From Nemophila menziesii (lineage: Eukaryota > Streptophyta > Magnoliopsida > Boraginales > Hydrophyllaceae), in assembly GCA_029959085.1 (NCBI GenBank), contig JARWIR010000001.1, positions 17,041,730 through 17,105,729 on the forward strand: a DNA stretch of 64,000 bases, in the 5' to 3' direction. The stretch's first letter is position 1. Each line of letters starts with the position of its first letter. The translations under genes and the position numbers were made by a program. The notes under the pieces were generated by a model, which was not told where the DNA came from, ran no database searches, and saw nothing but the letters and a program-made list of their open reading frames with translations. This document shows, piece by piece, positions 44,000-57,214 of this stretch.

Positions 44000-44622
44000 T
44001 TAGTTTCTTAAGTTTCTACAACTGAAAAGGGTAATAAAAATTTGAATGGAAAATCTTTTGGGAAAAAGTGGAACCCTTCACTTAAAAGCTTTGTTAAAAT
44101 TAACACAAAAGCTTCATTTTCTGATTTAGGTGGTTCAATTGCATCTGTTGTTAAGAATAATACAAAGAAATTAATTAAAGGAGGTTCAAAGTGTATTGTA
44201 GCTAGAAATGCAGTTGAAGCGGAAACTTTTGGCGTGTTGTGAGGCTGTGAAGTTGCTAAAGAATTCCCAATAAACTCAACTATTGTGAAAAATGATTGCA
44301 AAAAGATTTTGAAACCCCTTATCTCTCGTTCTCCTAAAAAAATTTAATTGTTGTAATATTTTTAATTCATTGCATGGTACTTCGAAATTGTGTAATCCTA
44401 CTTTCTCCCTTATTGGTCGTAAAAGGAATTGTGTAGCTAATTGGGTCGTAAAACACACGCTTTTAGACACATTGTTTGACGATTGGAGTGTTTCTCCTCT
44501 TTCCCAATTAACTCTCCTTCTTCAACTTGACATATATTCTAGTGGTGTAGGGTGATATGCTCTTGTTTTATCTGGATTTTTTCTATCTTTTCTATATAAA
44601 GAATTTGACAAGGAAAAAAAAG
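44000..44622 (+). mobile_element. LINE 3' end with decayed RNase H and poly(A)
   Basis: A frame from 44042 (NPSLKSFVKINTKASFSD, AVEAETFGVL) breaks at a TGA at 44240. Homology goes on in other frames to CNPTFSLIGRKRNCVANWV near 44390-44440 and a stop near 44553. A at 44614-44622. Catalytic D of the first motif is Thr (INTKASF) and of the last Asn (VANWV), so it is dead. Same subfamily as 17430-18037. Confidence 0.72.
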
Positions 44623-45059
44623 ATTTCTTTAATCATAAATTTCAAAGAAGTTAAAATCGTCAATATTACCCCTACAGACTCGTTGCCCGCTACCTAACAT
44701 TTCTCACTATATTCACATGTTCAGGCATTAAGTAATATGATAAAAGTGTATGGACCCGTATCATTCCACCGAATCCGTAATTTTATGTATCTTGATTGAA
44801 CAAGCCAAAAATTATAAACAAAAGAAACACAATTAGTCCCATTTTTTTCGATATTTTTTTTTGTCAAGTAAACTTTGGCACCTAAATTTAAAGGAACTTT
44901 TTAGCTAGAAAATCTCACCTGAATTCTTATAATTGATTATAAATTTAGCTTGAATAATTTTTTTTCAGTTTTACAAGTGATCCAATATCTAAAAGTGAGA
45001 GTTAAAAGGGAAATATAGGTATACTTAAGAGTGTAATTCCCATTCTTAATTACGAAAAT

Positions 45060-45460
45060 AAATGAAGTTGAATCTTCATTGTAACGGTTAGAATAATTAG
45101 CGACACGGATATAATCGCTAAATTATAGTAATATAGTTATGAATGGTTACTTTTAAGGTTTAGCGGTCTCTCTGGTGGCTAATCATTTGCCGCTATTGGT
45201 TGGTCATTAAATGGTAGGATTCACAACTACTAATCTACGTGTGGTCGCTAATATCAGAAATTGTTTAAGCTGCCATAATTTAATTCCTTTAGCGGGCACA
45301 ATGTTAGGCAATAGCGATAGATTGGTGGGCACTAAATGACATGATATTGGCGAGTACCTTTAGTGAGACTACACCGTGGTCGCCAATTTGGTTTTGTTTT
45401 TAAAAAAATTACAGTGATAACCCTGTGGTCGCTAAAGATGGCTTTCAGAAAAAAATATTT
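45060..45460. repeat. GTCGCTAA-rich repeat, possible CACTA derivative
   Basis: Words such as TTAGCGACAC, GGTCGCTAAT and GTGGTCGCTAAAG recur about ten times, as in the CACTA MITE at 18331-18604, but no CACTA terminus was found on either side. Confidence 0.4.
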
Positions 45461-45473
45461 TTTTAAAAAAATA

Positions 45474-45726
45474 TTCCTTCTGTTTCAAATTATTTGTCCA
45501 CTTTACTTTTTACACATATTAAGAAATATAATTACACTCTCTATTATAAAATTATCCTTTATAAAATATCTTGATATCTTAAATGTGTATTGATAACATA
45601 AATTTTAATATTTTAATAAAAGTAAAAAGAAAAAAATAAAGGAAAAAATGTTTTGTTATTCTATCTAGACAAATATTTTGAAACTAAATTTGTAGTAAGT
45701 GGACAAACATTATGAAACATAGTGAA
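45474..45726. mobile_element. Stowaway-like MITE
   Basis: Ends TTCCTTCTGTTTCAAATTAT and, inverted from the right, TTCACTATGTTTCATAATGT, flanked by TA at 45472-45473 and 45727-45728. About 253 bp, AT-rich, non-coding. Ends are diverged from the Stowaway consensus. Confidence 0.65.
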
Positions 45727-45728
45727 TA

Positions 45729-46030
45729 TTTTCTAAATATTTGTACCTTATCCAAATTCAGTACTAAAGGAAATGTATAAAATGAAAACCATTGAACGCA
45801 CCATTATACGAATTTGATATCCCAAATTATAATACGTTTATACAAGATTTTTTATGTCGAATTGCAATTATACACAACAGTATCGAGGTATACTTCACAA
45901 TAATTGAATTAGCAGTATGCATGTGTGTGTGACATAATGAACCTGAATCATAGTAAACAAATTATATTAGCAAGCGACACAAATATATCATACATATTAT
46001 TGATATCAATTAAGACTTACATCTGAATCT
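45729..46030. other. No recognisable gene
   Basis: AT-rich spacer, nothing identified. Confidence 0.3.
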
Positions 46031-46094
46031 CTAGTCTATTTTGTATCCATTAGTTTCCAGGTCCATGACGTCATCATCACTATCACGTATGTAG

Positions 46095-46170
<76 letters not shown>

Positions 46171-46810
46171 ACGTACTCTTCCATGTATAATCAATTAGTT
46201 CATCATGTCCTTTCATGGTGAGATTGTATTCTAATGATTTTTTATCTACTTCCTCAAACTCCCTGGTGATAAGATATAAATACAAATCATCTGCGAAAAT
46301 ATTTTCTATAGAGGTATCGGGCATGTGACACCCACCGTAAATTCCACATCTCATACATCTATGTTCCATCCGTGACGGTCATTCAATTCCCACCCTGCCT
46401 TCCAAGAATAGTGGTGCACAACTTTACCATGTTTAGTTTTGTCGTTATAGAAGACCTTTTTCACTTGTGTGGCCAAGATGTATAGGTCTTCTATACACCA
46501 ACAAGTACTTGTATCAATTTATGCTCACACTAGGTTCGAACTTCCTTTTTCCCTTCTTCTCGTCGGTGTTGTACAACTTGTACTCGAACATGATAACCGA
46601 TAACACACTACCAAACTCTACACGGATAATGTTGAATAAGTCACCATACCAATTCATACCATCGGAGAAACTGGAAACACCATAGTCTTATGTTACTTAT
46701 TTCCCTTCTCGGTCTTGAAACCCATTTTACTTCACTAATGACACAAGAATCATATCTCATAACAGTATTGTTTGGCATGTTCTCTAAGGTCATGAGTTTG
46801 TCATACATGG
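46031..46810 (-). pseudogene. CACTA transposon relic (DUF4216-like part of the TNP2 region)
   Basis: Read on the minus strand: VISEVKWVSRPRREISNI (about 46740), WYGDLFNIIRVEFGSV (about 46650), KVFYNDKTKHGKVVHHYSW (about 46430), then an in-frame piece through a (TA)n microsatellite that reads IYIYIY, ending DSDDDVMDLETNGYKID. The order Y-G-x-L-x-x-I-I-x-x-E, then V-F-Y-x-x-D resembles the domain next to the CACTA transposase TNP2. Several stops and shifts. Moderate confidence. Confidence 0.45.
46097..46168. repeat. (TA)n microsatellite
   Basis: About 70 bp of TA inside the CACTA relic. Confidence 0.95.
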
Positions 46811-46857
46811 CTTGTTAGCCCTAAAGGGTGATGAGGGTTGATTAGGTGGTTGTCTCT

Positions 46858-48417
46858 TGTGTGTTCAAAAAATAATGCGATAAGGAAAAGAGAACCACAA
46901 CTGCAAGTGTACAATTGTCCCAAGTAATATATGTGATAAACGAGTTCGATCTCAGGGACGGATTGGTTGACTCTAATGCTATCTTTTAGTGAAATAATTG
47001 CAAATAACAAAAAAATAAAAGATATACTGTTTGTTGGGGTTTTTGATTAACAATCTAAAATGCGAAAGTAAATTAAATATAAAATAAATTATACTAGAAT
47101 GTAAATACGCAAGTAAAAGGAGGTAGACGCGAGAGAAAAGTAGTACTTGAGTCACGCTAGGGTTTTACCGCAATTTTTTCTAATTAATGTTTCCTTTTTA
47201 AGGGTTGAGTTATTATTCTTACGCTAGTTTGGATTCGTAAATCTTTTAGCCCCGTCAGGGTGGACCTAAAAGCTCTCTTACGGTCTTCTAAACCCCGTCA
47301 GGGTGATTGAAACCACTTTCGGATGATTAAACCTTACCTCATTGGCTAATGGCTAGTCAAGTCTGTCAAGGACATTGGCGGATACCATTAGTGATTACTT
47401 AGTTCTATACCCAAACCCCCCGTCAAGGTGATCCATACGCCACTATATGGAATAGCCTAGGTACTATTACTTATTTCTAGTTCATGACGCTAAAAATAAT
47501 AATTAAGTTCAAAGTAAAAATCAACGAAGAACAAAAACTCAATTTAAATTAAAATCCCAAATTGGAAAATACTAATTATTCAAAATTGGGTTCAACCCAT
47601 GTTGCGATTCTCAAGTACAATAAAAACTTAGCTCATAATTAAAATTAAAATGAAAGCAGAAATAAAAATAATGGAATTCATGTTCAACAGAAAGAGAATA
47701 AAATTAAAGACCTAATTAGGAGGTTGGATTTGCCTGTTGATTTGGAGATGTTCAAGTCTCTAGCTCTAGCTTTTTCCTTCTTCCTCCCTTTTGCCTTTTT
47801 CTCTGACGCTCTGACTTTGTAGAAAGTGAATTGTATGTAAAAATAAAGTCTAAAAGCCTATATATACTCTAAAAATTGGACTTGGGCTAAATTAAAAGAA
47901 TAAGTAAATATTAAATGGCTCAAGTCCACTCTTCAAGCCCAAAATCCCGTAACTAATGTACACCCTTCACGAAAACAGCTTTAACTTTCTCAATATAACT
48001 CTGAATTGACTCATTCAACTTGCTAATTCTTCGTAACTCGATAAGTTACGAATCTTCTTCATAATTCAGAGGACGAATCCATCTTTAAGTAGCTCGAAAT
48101 CAGCAATTTCCATCATCTTTCCAGATTTTCAGCTCAAATTTGTCAAATCCTTGGGATATTTCTTGTAGCTTTTGACTTCTTTACACGATCTTTGACTTCT
48201 ATTCTCGATTCCTCTCCTTACTAGATTTAGAAACCTACAAACTTTTCACTAAAACAAACCATATTACGCGCAAAAGCTTAATAAATCAAAAATACTAAAA
48301 TCTAAGGAGAGAAAGTAATATTGCATATTATTACTAAAAGTCTATCGAATTAGCCAAATAATCACCTAATTTGATGTCTCCTAAGGGCATATAAATAGAA
48401 CAAAAGAGGAGACATCA
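46858..48417 (-). mobile_element. LTR-like repeat B (TGATGTC family)
   Basis: Reverse-oriented close relative of A: TGATGTCTCCTC... starts at 48417, TATATATAGG is about 550 bp in (near 47867), CCCCGTCAGGG-type words lie at 47250-47440, and CCACAACTGCAAGTGTACAA at about 46893. A and B share a short inverted repeat at the start (TGATGTCTCC ... GGAGACATCA). Confidence 0.6.
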
Positions 48418-48739
48418 TTAGGGAACTAATATAATTAATGCCTAATTAAACTCTTTTCTTAACAATTATCAGTTGGAAGAACTTCAATTAGGCAATTTAT
48501 CAAACACTAATAGAATAGACTATATATATAGTAGGGTTGACAAATATAAACAATCAAATACTATATGTAAAGAGATAGAGATAGAGACTACACACATATT
48601 TTAAGTGGTTTGAACTCCTGGAGGCCTAGTCCACTACCTAAAGTTACACCTTAAGATTTACAACCTTTTCACTGAACTTCTTGTATTGCTTGAAGGTGAA
48701 GAACAAAACATTTACAATGAGTTTTTGGTATCTCTCGGA

Positions 48740-49976
48740 GTTTGATATAAAATCAACACCAAAGAAATTACACCCCGCAAGTCTACGTATCACCAAGAAA
48801 TAAAAGTAAGTAAGTTTATTGTCTCCAAATGGATTGAGAAGATAATATAAGGTGTTTAATTCCACATTAACTAGGATTCTAAATTCCAACTAAGTCTAAA
48901 TATAGGAGTTCCTTTCGGATATACCTATTCATTTTATACGGCGCTTTCTAGATTAAACTCACATAACGACCATATAAACTATCTAAGTCTTCTAATTCTT
49001 TAGATAATTTTATACGATTATTATTTAGATATACCTATCGATCCCCCTTCTAGGATACATTCATAAGTTAAATGAATTCAAATTTATTCGGCTCTAATAA
49101 AAAAAATTGGATACAAAGCAAAATAATAATCAATGGAAAATATATACAATTTATTTCAATGTAAAAGATCATAATAATTATTAATAATCAGTCAATTGTC
49201 AATAACATTCCAAATTAGACATCCAAAACTATAGAGAGTTTAGATCATACTTAAAATAAATAAATTAATTAAAAGTGTAAGACATAATTGAAGTTTAAGA
49301 AAAGAAGAATTACAAAGATGAATAAAGATGTTGTTTGGTCTCTTGCCTTGCTCTCCTTGCTTCTCTATTGATCCACAAGTTGATGATAAATAAAGTGTGT
49401 CTAAAGATCTGAAAACCACTATTATATACTAAATTAATTCATTGATTAAAATCATGGACCCATAAATTTGGTCAAAAGTGACTCGTAGACTTCTTTGCTA
49501 AAATTGGATATCTCAAGTTATCTTGTCAAAACGTTCATATCTTCTTCGTCTTAACTCGGAAACGATCTTTGTTTCTTCTCATGAGTAATAGACTCCAATA
49601 AATAGCTTGTATTCAACGAGAATGATCATATTCCTTGCCAATTATTTTTCATGATTTTTCTAAATTGATGAATCTATTTTTTCCAGTTTTGGTGTTTTGA
49701 TAACTATTGATCCTTTTGACCTTTTAGCTTGTCTTGGTCGCTTTTCCACTCATCTTGGGTGTTTTTTGCTTCTTGAATTACTAGCTTGGTATTCACATCC
49801 TTGTATCCTCTATGTCCTAATATTTACTTTAAATTGCTTTAAATACGTTACATCTTTAATATAGCTAATAACTTAAAATATACTAAATCAAGGGATAAAT
49901 CCCCATTTTTATTCTCAAGATAACCTAAAATTATATCTCAAAAGTATTAAAATGTATCACAAAAGACAAGACATCA
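48740..49976 (-). mobile_element. LTR-like repeat F (TGATGTC family)
   Basis: Starts TGATGTCTTGTC at 49976 (minus); TATA at about 49428 (548 bp in); closes near CGCAAGTCTACGTATCACC at 48774. Closest to repeat E: both have GACCCATAAA...GTCAAAAGTGACTCGT, and CTTGCTCTCCTTGCTTCTCT. Confidence 0.55.
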
Positions 49977-50939
49977 GGTTTTTACTAGGCTAAACCACAA
50001 TTTTATAGTCATGACTTTTACGGGTTTAGTCATAACCTAACCTTCGTGATTTTTCCTAAGTTCAATCAGAACCTAAATGAGATTTTTACTAGGTTCATTC
50101 TCAACCTTTAAAACCTTGTGTTTAAATGATTACTACAACAATACACAAACTCCTTAATAAGTGAAATACGATAGTTTGATGATAATATCCTCTTGAGTAG
50201 ATGATAAATTGATGCTTGAATGCATTTCTTCTTAGGTAGATAAAATAATGAAGATAGTTGAAACCATTCTTGATTGGATAATAAATTAAAGTGTATTAAT
50301 ATTTGGTTTGATGAGTAATATTTTGAATGAGCTTGAGAATCCCTTTATTTTTTTCCAATGATATATGAAGTTGTGGAAAGTTATGGGTTGAAAATAGACA
50401 CAAATACATAGGTAATTTATAGGACAATTTTTTCCAGATATATTTTGTCGTGATTTTGTTGAAGTTTTAGTGGTGATTCGGTGGAGATATGTCGACAGAA
50501 ATAGGATTTCAATACATAAGATATGCATTAATGATTGATAAACTAGCTAAGTATTATAAAAAAGTGAAAGAATAAAATTGGTATTTATTCCAAATTTGAT
50601 GGCAGAAAGCCTTAATTACATTGATCTCTCCCTCTCGATTAATCTATCTTTGTTTATATAGTTTTGTCGGGTCGTTATTCTCTTATAGCCCTTGTAAGCT
50701 ATGTTCTCGCAAGTTCGGCGCATGTGTGGTTGACATGGCAATCCATGATCTCTTGAAAATGTGGTATGACGTGGCTAACTCGTATTTTATTTACATTGAG
50801 GCGATATAAGGATAACCATTTCTAAATATCGACGCCTTTGGTATGATCCAATGGATAAAACCATTGAACGAGCTTCCTAAAACATTGTGGTGGTGGACAA
50901 GGTGTTATAAAATAACATATAAATATAGATAATAATATA
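49977..50939. other. No recognisable gene
   Basis: 50000-50110 has a repeated TTTTTACTAGGTTCA / CATAACCTAA word. The minus-strand frame 50528-50286 shows no motif. Confidence 0.3.
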
Positions 50940-52496
50940 GGACACATTCCCAATACTACTACGATAAACTCGCTGCAAGTGCACAAATCATTTACAAGTT
51001 ATAGTTAATAAGTAAGATTCGTTCTCAGGGACTTATCAGTTAGCTCAGACTCGTGTTTAGATAAGAAGTCGTAGAAGAGATTAATTGTTTAAAACTAAAA
51101 GAGAAAAATAAGGAAATCATATTTATTTAGTTTTTAGAGAAGGAATTAAACTACTAATTATTAAACTAATGCAAATAAATATACTAAGAGAATGGAGATG
51201 AGAATATATATATTAGGTTTGCTAGTATGCATCTATCCTTCTAAATCAGTATTCGAATTATAAGGGTGATTTAAGTAAATATAAATAGTCGGGATTCTGT
51301 AATCCTCCTAACATCCCATCGGGGTAGACTTAGGAAGCAACCTCAACACTATCAGGGGACTTGGGTAAGGGGTCCTTATGCAATGATCGATGGTTAAATC
51401 AAACCTAAATGACTATCTAGTTAGGAAATTCCGTCAGGATCACTACTACACACTAGACGTTTATGTGGTTATGTCTATAATTGAATCCCCCGTTAGGGTG
51501 ATAATCCAACTACTGAGTTTAGTCCTAATATTAGATAGATCTAGGGCTAGAATAAGTCAAATCACATAATACATATACATAAATAAGAAGCTCAATCAAT
51601 TAACTGTCATTTTCCCAAATAACATAGAATTAGAAATTGAATTCAAGGATTCTACATAGTGCCAATCCAAACTATGGGAAAATTAGTTCATAGCTAAAGA
51701 AATAAAACAAAAGATTAAAGAGATTGGGAACATAGTTAATATATATATCTAATATAGTTTACCCTAATGGTAGAGGGATAGGATGGAGAAGAGGAGTTTG
51801 TGACTCTCTAGCTTCTTGTCTTCCTTTACTGGTCAACTTGCTTCTACGAATGATCTCTAAGTCTAATATTGATTAAAAATTAAGAAAGGACATGTTTACA
51901 AAGGTAGGTAGTCATATATATAGGTGTTGGGTAGAAATCTAGGTCATGGGCCAAGTCTTGGAGTCTTAATCCAACTCAAACTCGTTATGCTTAATAATAG
52001 GACTGGTTGACCTTTGGAGTTTGTAAGATTCATAATTCCTTCGTTACAGCTCCAAACTCAGTCATCTTTATATCAAAACGACCAAAATTCATAGAAAATT
52101 CCAAATATAAAAGTTCTCCTTCAAATTCCTTGTCTCTTTTGTGAAGCATCAAGAATACTACACGTCTTTACAGTTGGAGTGCAACTTTGGTAACTTTGGC
52201 AGCTTTTGCACTTTCCTAAAACCAGTTCCTTTCCTTTAAACTCTTGATTTCACCTTATATATTCTTTACTTAACTCATTAACAATGATTTGGCATCTATA
52301 ATCGTCATTATACCTAAGATCTTCACATTTAACACACAAGTTACACTAAAAACGCTATAAAAGTAATAATCCTCCAAATCAAGGTAAGAATCAAGAAACT
52401 AACGATTAATAGGGAAAAATCCCTCAACTAAGATCATAACACAACTAAAATGATGTCTCTAAACTATATTAATTAATCACAACTATGTAGACATCA
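50940..52496 (-). mobile_element. LTR-like repeat C (TGATGTC family)
   Basis: Starts TGATGTCTAC at 52496 (minus), preceded on that strand by purine-rich AAGGTAAGGAATAAAAAAG, which could be a polypurine tract. TATA near 51923 (573 bp in). CATCGGGGTAG / CCGTTAGGGTG words at 51320-51500. Ends near GCAAGTGCACAAATC at 50974. Confidence 0.55.
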
Positions 52497-55457
52497 CTTT
52501 TTTATTCCTTACCTTCTCTTGGCTGAGTGATAACCTCGCTCTCTACGGGGATTTGAGTATTTTTCCTTATCATTAATATAAGCCTCAATGGTAACTTCCA
52601 TCCTTCGGTATCCCTGTCTCCTAGGGAGTCTGGGTACTCATAACTAATTAGTATTTTGGGTATATGCAAACAGACTATTCCTTTCCATCTTCTTATTAAT
52701 TCTATAGCACGATCAGAACTGCTATAAGTGCCCAAGGATTATCTATTTTACCTCCCTTGTGCTCCAACTTCCTTCAAGATGTCTTGTGTACCTTTGATCT
52801 CCTACATTTTTATAATTCCTCGTTTCAAAGATACTTTATTAGGCAAGTGTTCCCCATATATGAAGTTTTTCTGACTTTAGTTTGGTTCTTGAATAGATAG
52901 AAACCACCAAAACTCTCTTGTGATCAATACACCAGTGAACGTGCGACCAATGATTGCAACTCTGAATCTTCTAGGCGTTACTCCCCTGCAATTGTTAGGA
53001 AAAATTATGGATAGCTACCTTTGCTCTGTTGACTTGTCTCCCTGTCTCATGAACGAGAATGACTATAGGACCTATGTAGCTTCTCATCGAACTGGGAAGG
53101 ATCCCTTGGCTAACTCTCTACCTTTGTCGCTGATGGACAATCCAGGTTCAAAACGTCGCTAATACCATGTAGATAACCCCTTGGATGAGATATCAGCACG
53201 AGAGATTATCAAAGATCAATGTCCAATATTCAAGAATACCTCGATGTTTCAGTCTTTTGGAGATGATCCTCTGAAAGTATTGGAAGATCTTGCTCCCTTT
53301 CTCTGTATTGCTAGTGATACCTTAACGCAAACCCTTTTTAAGTTCTGTAATGAGAAAACTTTCAACTCCCTCGCATTGTCCACGCTTAAGGTGTCTCTCG
53401 GATTTTCTTCAAGATAAAGTTGCTTTTAACATGGAGACTAGGGATTTGATGGGGATGATGTACGTCGTATTTCATCCTTGGTTTCAGGATTGGAGGGAGA
53501 ACTTCATCACTATCCTCAGATTCTTAACAGTTTTCAAATTTTTAGAGGAGTTCGAATGCGCCATGTAGGATTCAACATCCAAAATATCTCAAGCCAGTTG
53601 GAAGGATTGCTTTAGTCAACATCAATAAAGAGGGTGACCTTATCCCTCGATACTTTCCGTCCCCCACCTTCACCCTAGAGTGACTCAAGCCACTCTAATG
53701 ACAACGATGGGAATATGCAGGTTTTTCTTCTGTTATTCTGATGTATCATACCCTATTCTACGGTGCACACGAGAGGTCTCTTAAACTCTCCTTTTTGTAA
53801 CCTCTAATAATGCTTTTTAAGATATATAATGACTTTATTTTTGCTCCAGTTGCACCTATAAGTTTGTTATGTTAAAGCTTCATATACGGATAGGTTATTA
53901 TCTGCGTGCCATCTTGTATACTTTGGAATTGCTTCCTTTTTCTACACAGATTTGGTTTTGGGTAGCTTAATATAAAGGCATATCATGGTACCATTGTGTT
54001 CATGCTCAATAATTCATCATGTTTAAACCAAACTGTCCACCTTGTTTCTTTCCTAGTGCCCTTAGTACCTCCAAGGAATATTTCCTTGAGGGGCATTTCT
54101 CATATCATAATGCGGGTTTGGTAAATACTTTAGTAGTTTTTTCTAATTTTAGTCAACACATTTTTTAGCCAACTATCTTCTCAATCCTTGTCCCTTTAGG
54201 AGAGCATCAGAGTACCCAAGCACCTAGTTCATCTGGAGACTGCCCTTTTGTTGACTCAAAGCAAGTGGGTAGAGGCTCGTGTAGAATACTCCTCCCTACA
54301 TGACTAACTTTCTTGTGGCAAGCTCCAACTGAAGGACAAGAAACTCTTAACAAATCTCTTCTTGACCAGGTTCAAGACCAACACAGAGACAAGGCCAGTA
54401 ATCAGCTATAGTAGCAAATTATGACTAGACAACCTTGATTAGGGGCAAATATCGATTGGGATATACTGGGTTTGGGAGAAGGAAAAGACTCAAGCTTGTA
54501 TTTTCCACCTTTCCGCCACTCGCTTGCCCACATCAGGATGTAGAATACTTTCATACCCAAAGCGAAACACTGCTATGATAGTCACAACTTCCATTTGCGT
54601 GCAATATGTGTCTATATCTCATGTAATTCGAGACGATCGTTATGAGTAATATTATTTTGATAGTTGTTTTATTTCATGGTTATTTGTTACCATTGGGATT
54701 ATTTTCCCTTTTATTGTATTACTGAAATATCAATTTGGTAAGTGGTGTCGCATTTTGTCTTACCGCGTATGGTTGGAGTGTTTGCATTTTTGGGATTCGC
54801 ATGTTGTTTAACTTTTCTAGATGGGTGGTTAAGACCCCTCCCCCCACTTTATGGAAAATGTCTATCTCTTTGTATCCCTTTTTTGGGTTGCTTGCTTATA
54901 AAAAAGGAATGACATATTGCCAACCTTGTAGTCTTGCCCTCCTTGTTTTGCTTTTCTTTCAAGGTTAGTTATGGCCTCTCATCTCCCGTGTACCAAGACG
55001 ACTCCTTCTTTTTTATGCAACCTAGAGATGTTTGGCTGGTGGCCCACGACTTCTCTTATCCTAGGGGTGCATGCTCCATTTTTTCCACTGGGATCATTGA
55101 CAGAAGCATTCTTTTAGTCCTTTTTGGTATCTCTGCGGTTAAGAAACGAATGACAAATTCTATGACAAGGCAAGTACTTTACTCCTCAGAGTTGTGCAAG
55201 GTGGTCACATTGTCCTTCCCTCCTAACATTTTCTTTTTAGAACTGGATCCTCTACCAACTCCTACGTTCAGGATTTTTGAAACTTTTGTGGTTCCCAATT
55301 CACATGGTGCAAGTCCGCTGGGGTCCCTGCAACTGCTCCCCATAAGACCAAAGTTTTCTTAATTGGTTGCTGGATTTGACTTTTTTCTATGGTGGTGTCT
55401 TGATTTATTTTACTTTAGATATGTATGAGCTTATAACTCTTTTTTGAAAAATATGAG
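52497..55457. other. Degenerate region between two outward LTR-like repeats
   Basis: Bounded by the start of C (minus) and the start of D (plus). Plus-strand frames at 52920-53162, 53181-53417, 53350-53568 and 54934-55362 carry no motif I recognise. Around 54190-54420 a broken frame (VEARVEYSS, KLQLKDKKLLTNL) looks like part of a coiled coil. The higher G+C and denser codon-like look suggest an old coding sequence, perhaps the 3' part of a retrotransposon or a host gene, but I cannot assign it. Confidence 0.4.
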
Positions 55458-57020
55458 TGATGTCTATTATTTTGTGATAGAATAATTTTATCACAAGACA
55501 TCTTTTTTGGAGTTTATTGGACCTAAGTGAGGGAGTATTCCCTATTATTTGACAGATCCTGCATTCTTGTCTTATTTTGGATATATTGCTACTTGTAGAG
55601 TTTTTGTGCCTTAATTGTGCGTTAAGTGTGTAGATTTTAGGTACATTTTTGTCATGATAGGCCAATATGTTGAAGATAAGTCAAGAAGTTGATTCCAAAC
55701 CCAATCCAAGGCGTAAAAAGAACAAAAAGTCACTTTGGAGAAGTTAGAGCGTTTACCGGCAAAATCTTGACGGTACTTAATTTCACCATATATTATTGGT
55801 CAGATTTTTAGACAAAATTACTTTTTAATCGAATAGATCTTGAAGTAATTGATGTGTTATAAGTGTCGGAAGTCAATTCAAAGTTAAGATGAAGACGTTA
55901 TGCTAATTTTTTCACCGTGGCTCTAACCATACCAACAATAAAGTAAAACGGGTTGGGCTATTCAGCCTATTTGGATCCAATCCCTTTTATATCATCTCTA
56001 TATAAGTCTTTTAAAAGCTTATTTTATCATATAACACATTTTGGAAGAGAGCGAAAGCGGCAGGAGAAAGAAGAAGAAGAAGAAGAAGAAGAAGAAGAAG
56101 AAGAAGAAGAAGAAGAAGAAGAAGAAGAAGAAGGATTTCCATTAATTTCTACCATTCTTCATCATCCGAACTCCGTTTTCTATCGATCATTAGAGTAATT
56201 TTATTCAGTTTTGCATTTTAAACCTGATTCTTACATTATTTATTTTTGTTTTTCATTATTTAATTATGAACTAAAACCCTCATTGCTTGAGGGCTGCTAT
56301 ATGTTTGAACCATTGTTAGTTATTTAATATCTTCATGAATTTGGGATTATATTTAATTGTAGTGAAGTTTATTTCCATTGACTATATGCGTATTATTATT
56401 GCATACTTGAATTCTGGCCCAGTATTGGGTAGTGTTAGTAATATAGACTACCGCATGGGAGGAGGGTCGGATTACGGACTTAGCATATAGACGCTTGGTG
56501 CTTGTTAGTGAACTGGGAGATCTTGACTAACCAAGTAGTCAATAGGATTAAATCATATAGTGTGTGAAAGAATCGTAGGGTCACTCCGGGGAGGTCTCTA
56601 GTGTCGTAGGATAGCTTCCTATCAACCCAAGAGGGATTTGGGAAGAACGTGGAATCCTGACTAATGCGAAAAGACCCTTTGCCCTTATTCCTAGAGACAT
56701 TAAGTTAATTACTTTGGGAATTACTAGCAAGACTCAAGCATTTCTCTCACATATTTTCCATCCTTCGTAGTTTAATTTTCCATTAATCGTCTTATTTAAC
56801 CTTTATTTATCGCAACTTATTTTTATAAACAAAAACCCAACAAATATAGTTAGCTTTATCACTTTTATTTGCAGCTTACACTACCATACATATAAACACA
56901 ATTACCTTAACTTTCATTGTCCATGTGGAGACAATAACCCTAATACTTATCAATTATAACTTGTCAATGACAAGTACACTTGCGAGATCTAAGTCCTCTC
57001 AAGGGTATCGATTTATTACC
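55458..57020 (+). mobile_element. LTR-like repeat D (TGATGTC family)
   Basis: Starts TGATGTCTATT at 55458; TATA (CTATATAAG, 55998) about 543 bp in; a (GAA)n microsatellite at 56068-56134 in what would be the transcribed leader; ends near GACAAGTACACTTGCGAGATC at 56970. Plus orientation. Confidence 0.55.
56068..56134. repeat. (GAA)n microsatellite
   Basis: About 22 copies of GAA; the poly-Glu frame across it is a product of the repeat. Confidence 0.95.
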
Positions 57021-57214
57021 ACACACTTGGGGAAGACAATGAGTTTTAATATCTTTGGTATTCCTCTTCGCGTAGAAAAATTTGTTTGCTTAAACTTGGG
57101 TTCTTTTCTTGGGTTTATTTTAGGAGGGTATTTATGATTTCTAACCTCTTGACTCTACCCGACTACTCTTTTTGCTAGATTTAAACTAAGGTTCATCATG
57201 CAATGTGTTTCCCC

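Noticed and set aside
55953..56198. Frame with a long poly-Glu run
   Set aside because: The Glu run is a (GAA)n microsatellite inside the LTR-like repeat D; nothing conserved surrounds it.
49977..57214. LTR-like F and E as the two LTRs of one large element
   Set aside because: Same orientation and subfamily make it possible, but no primer-binding site, gag-pol or shared 5-bp TSD was found, and other repeats of the family lie between.
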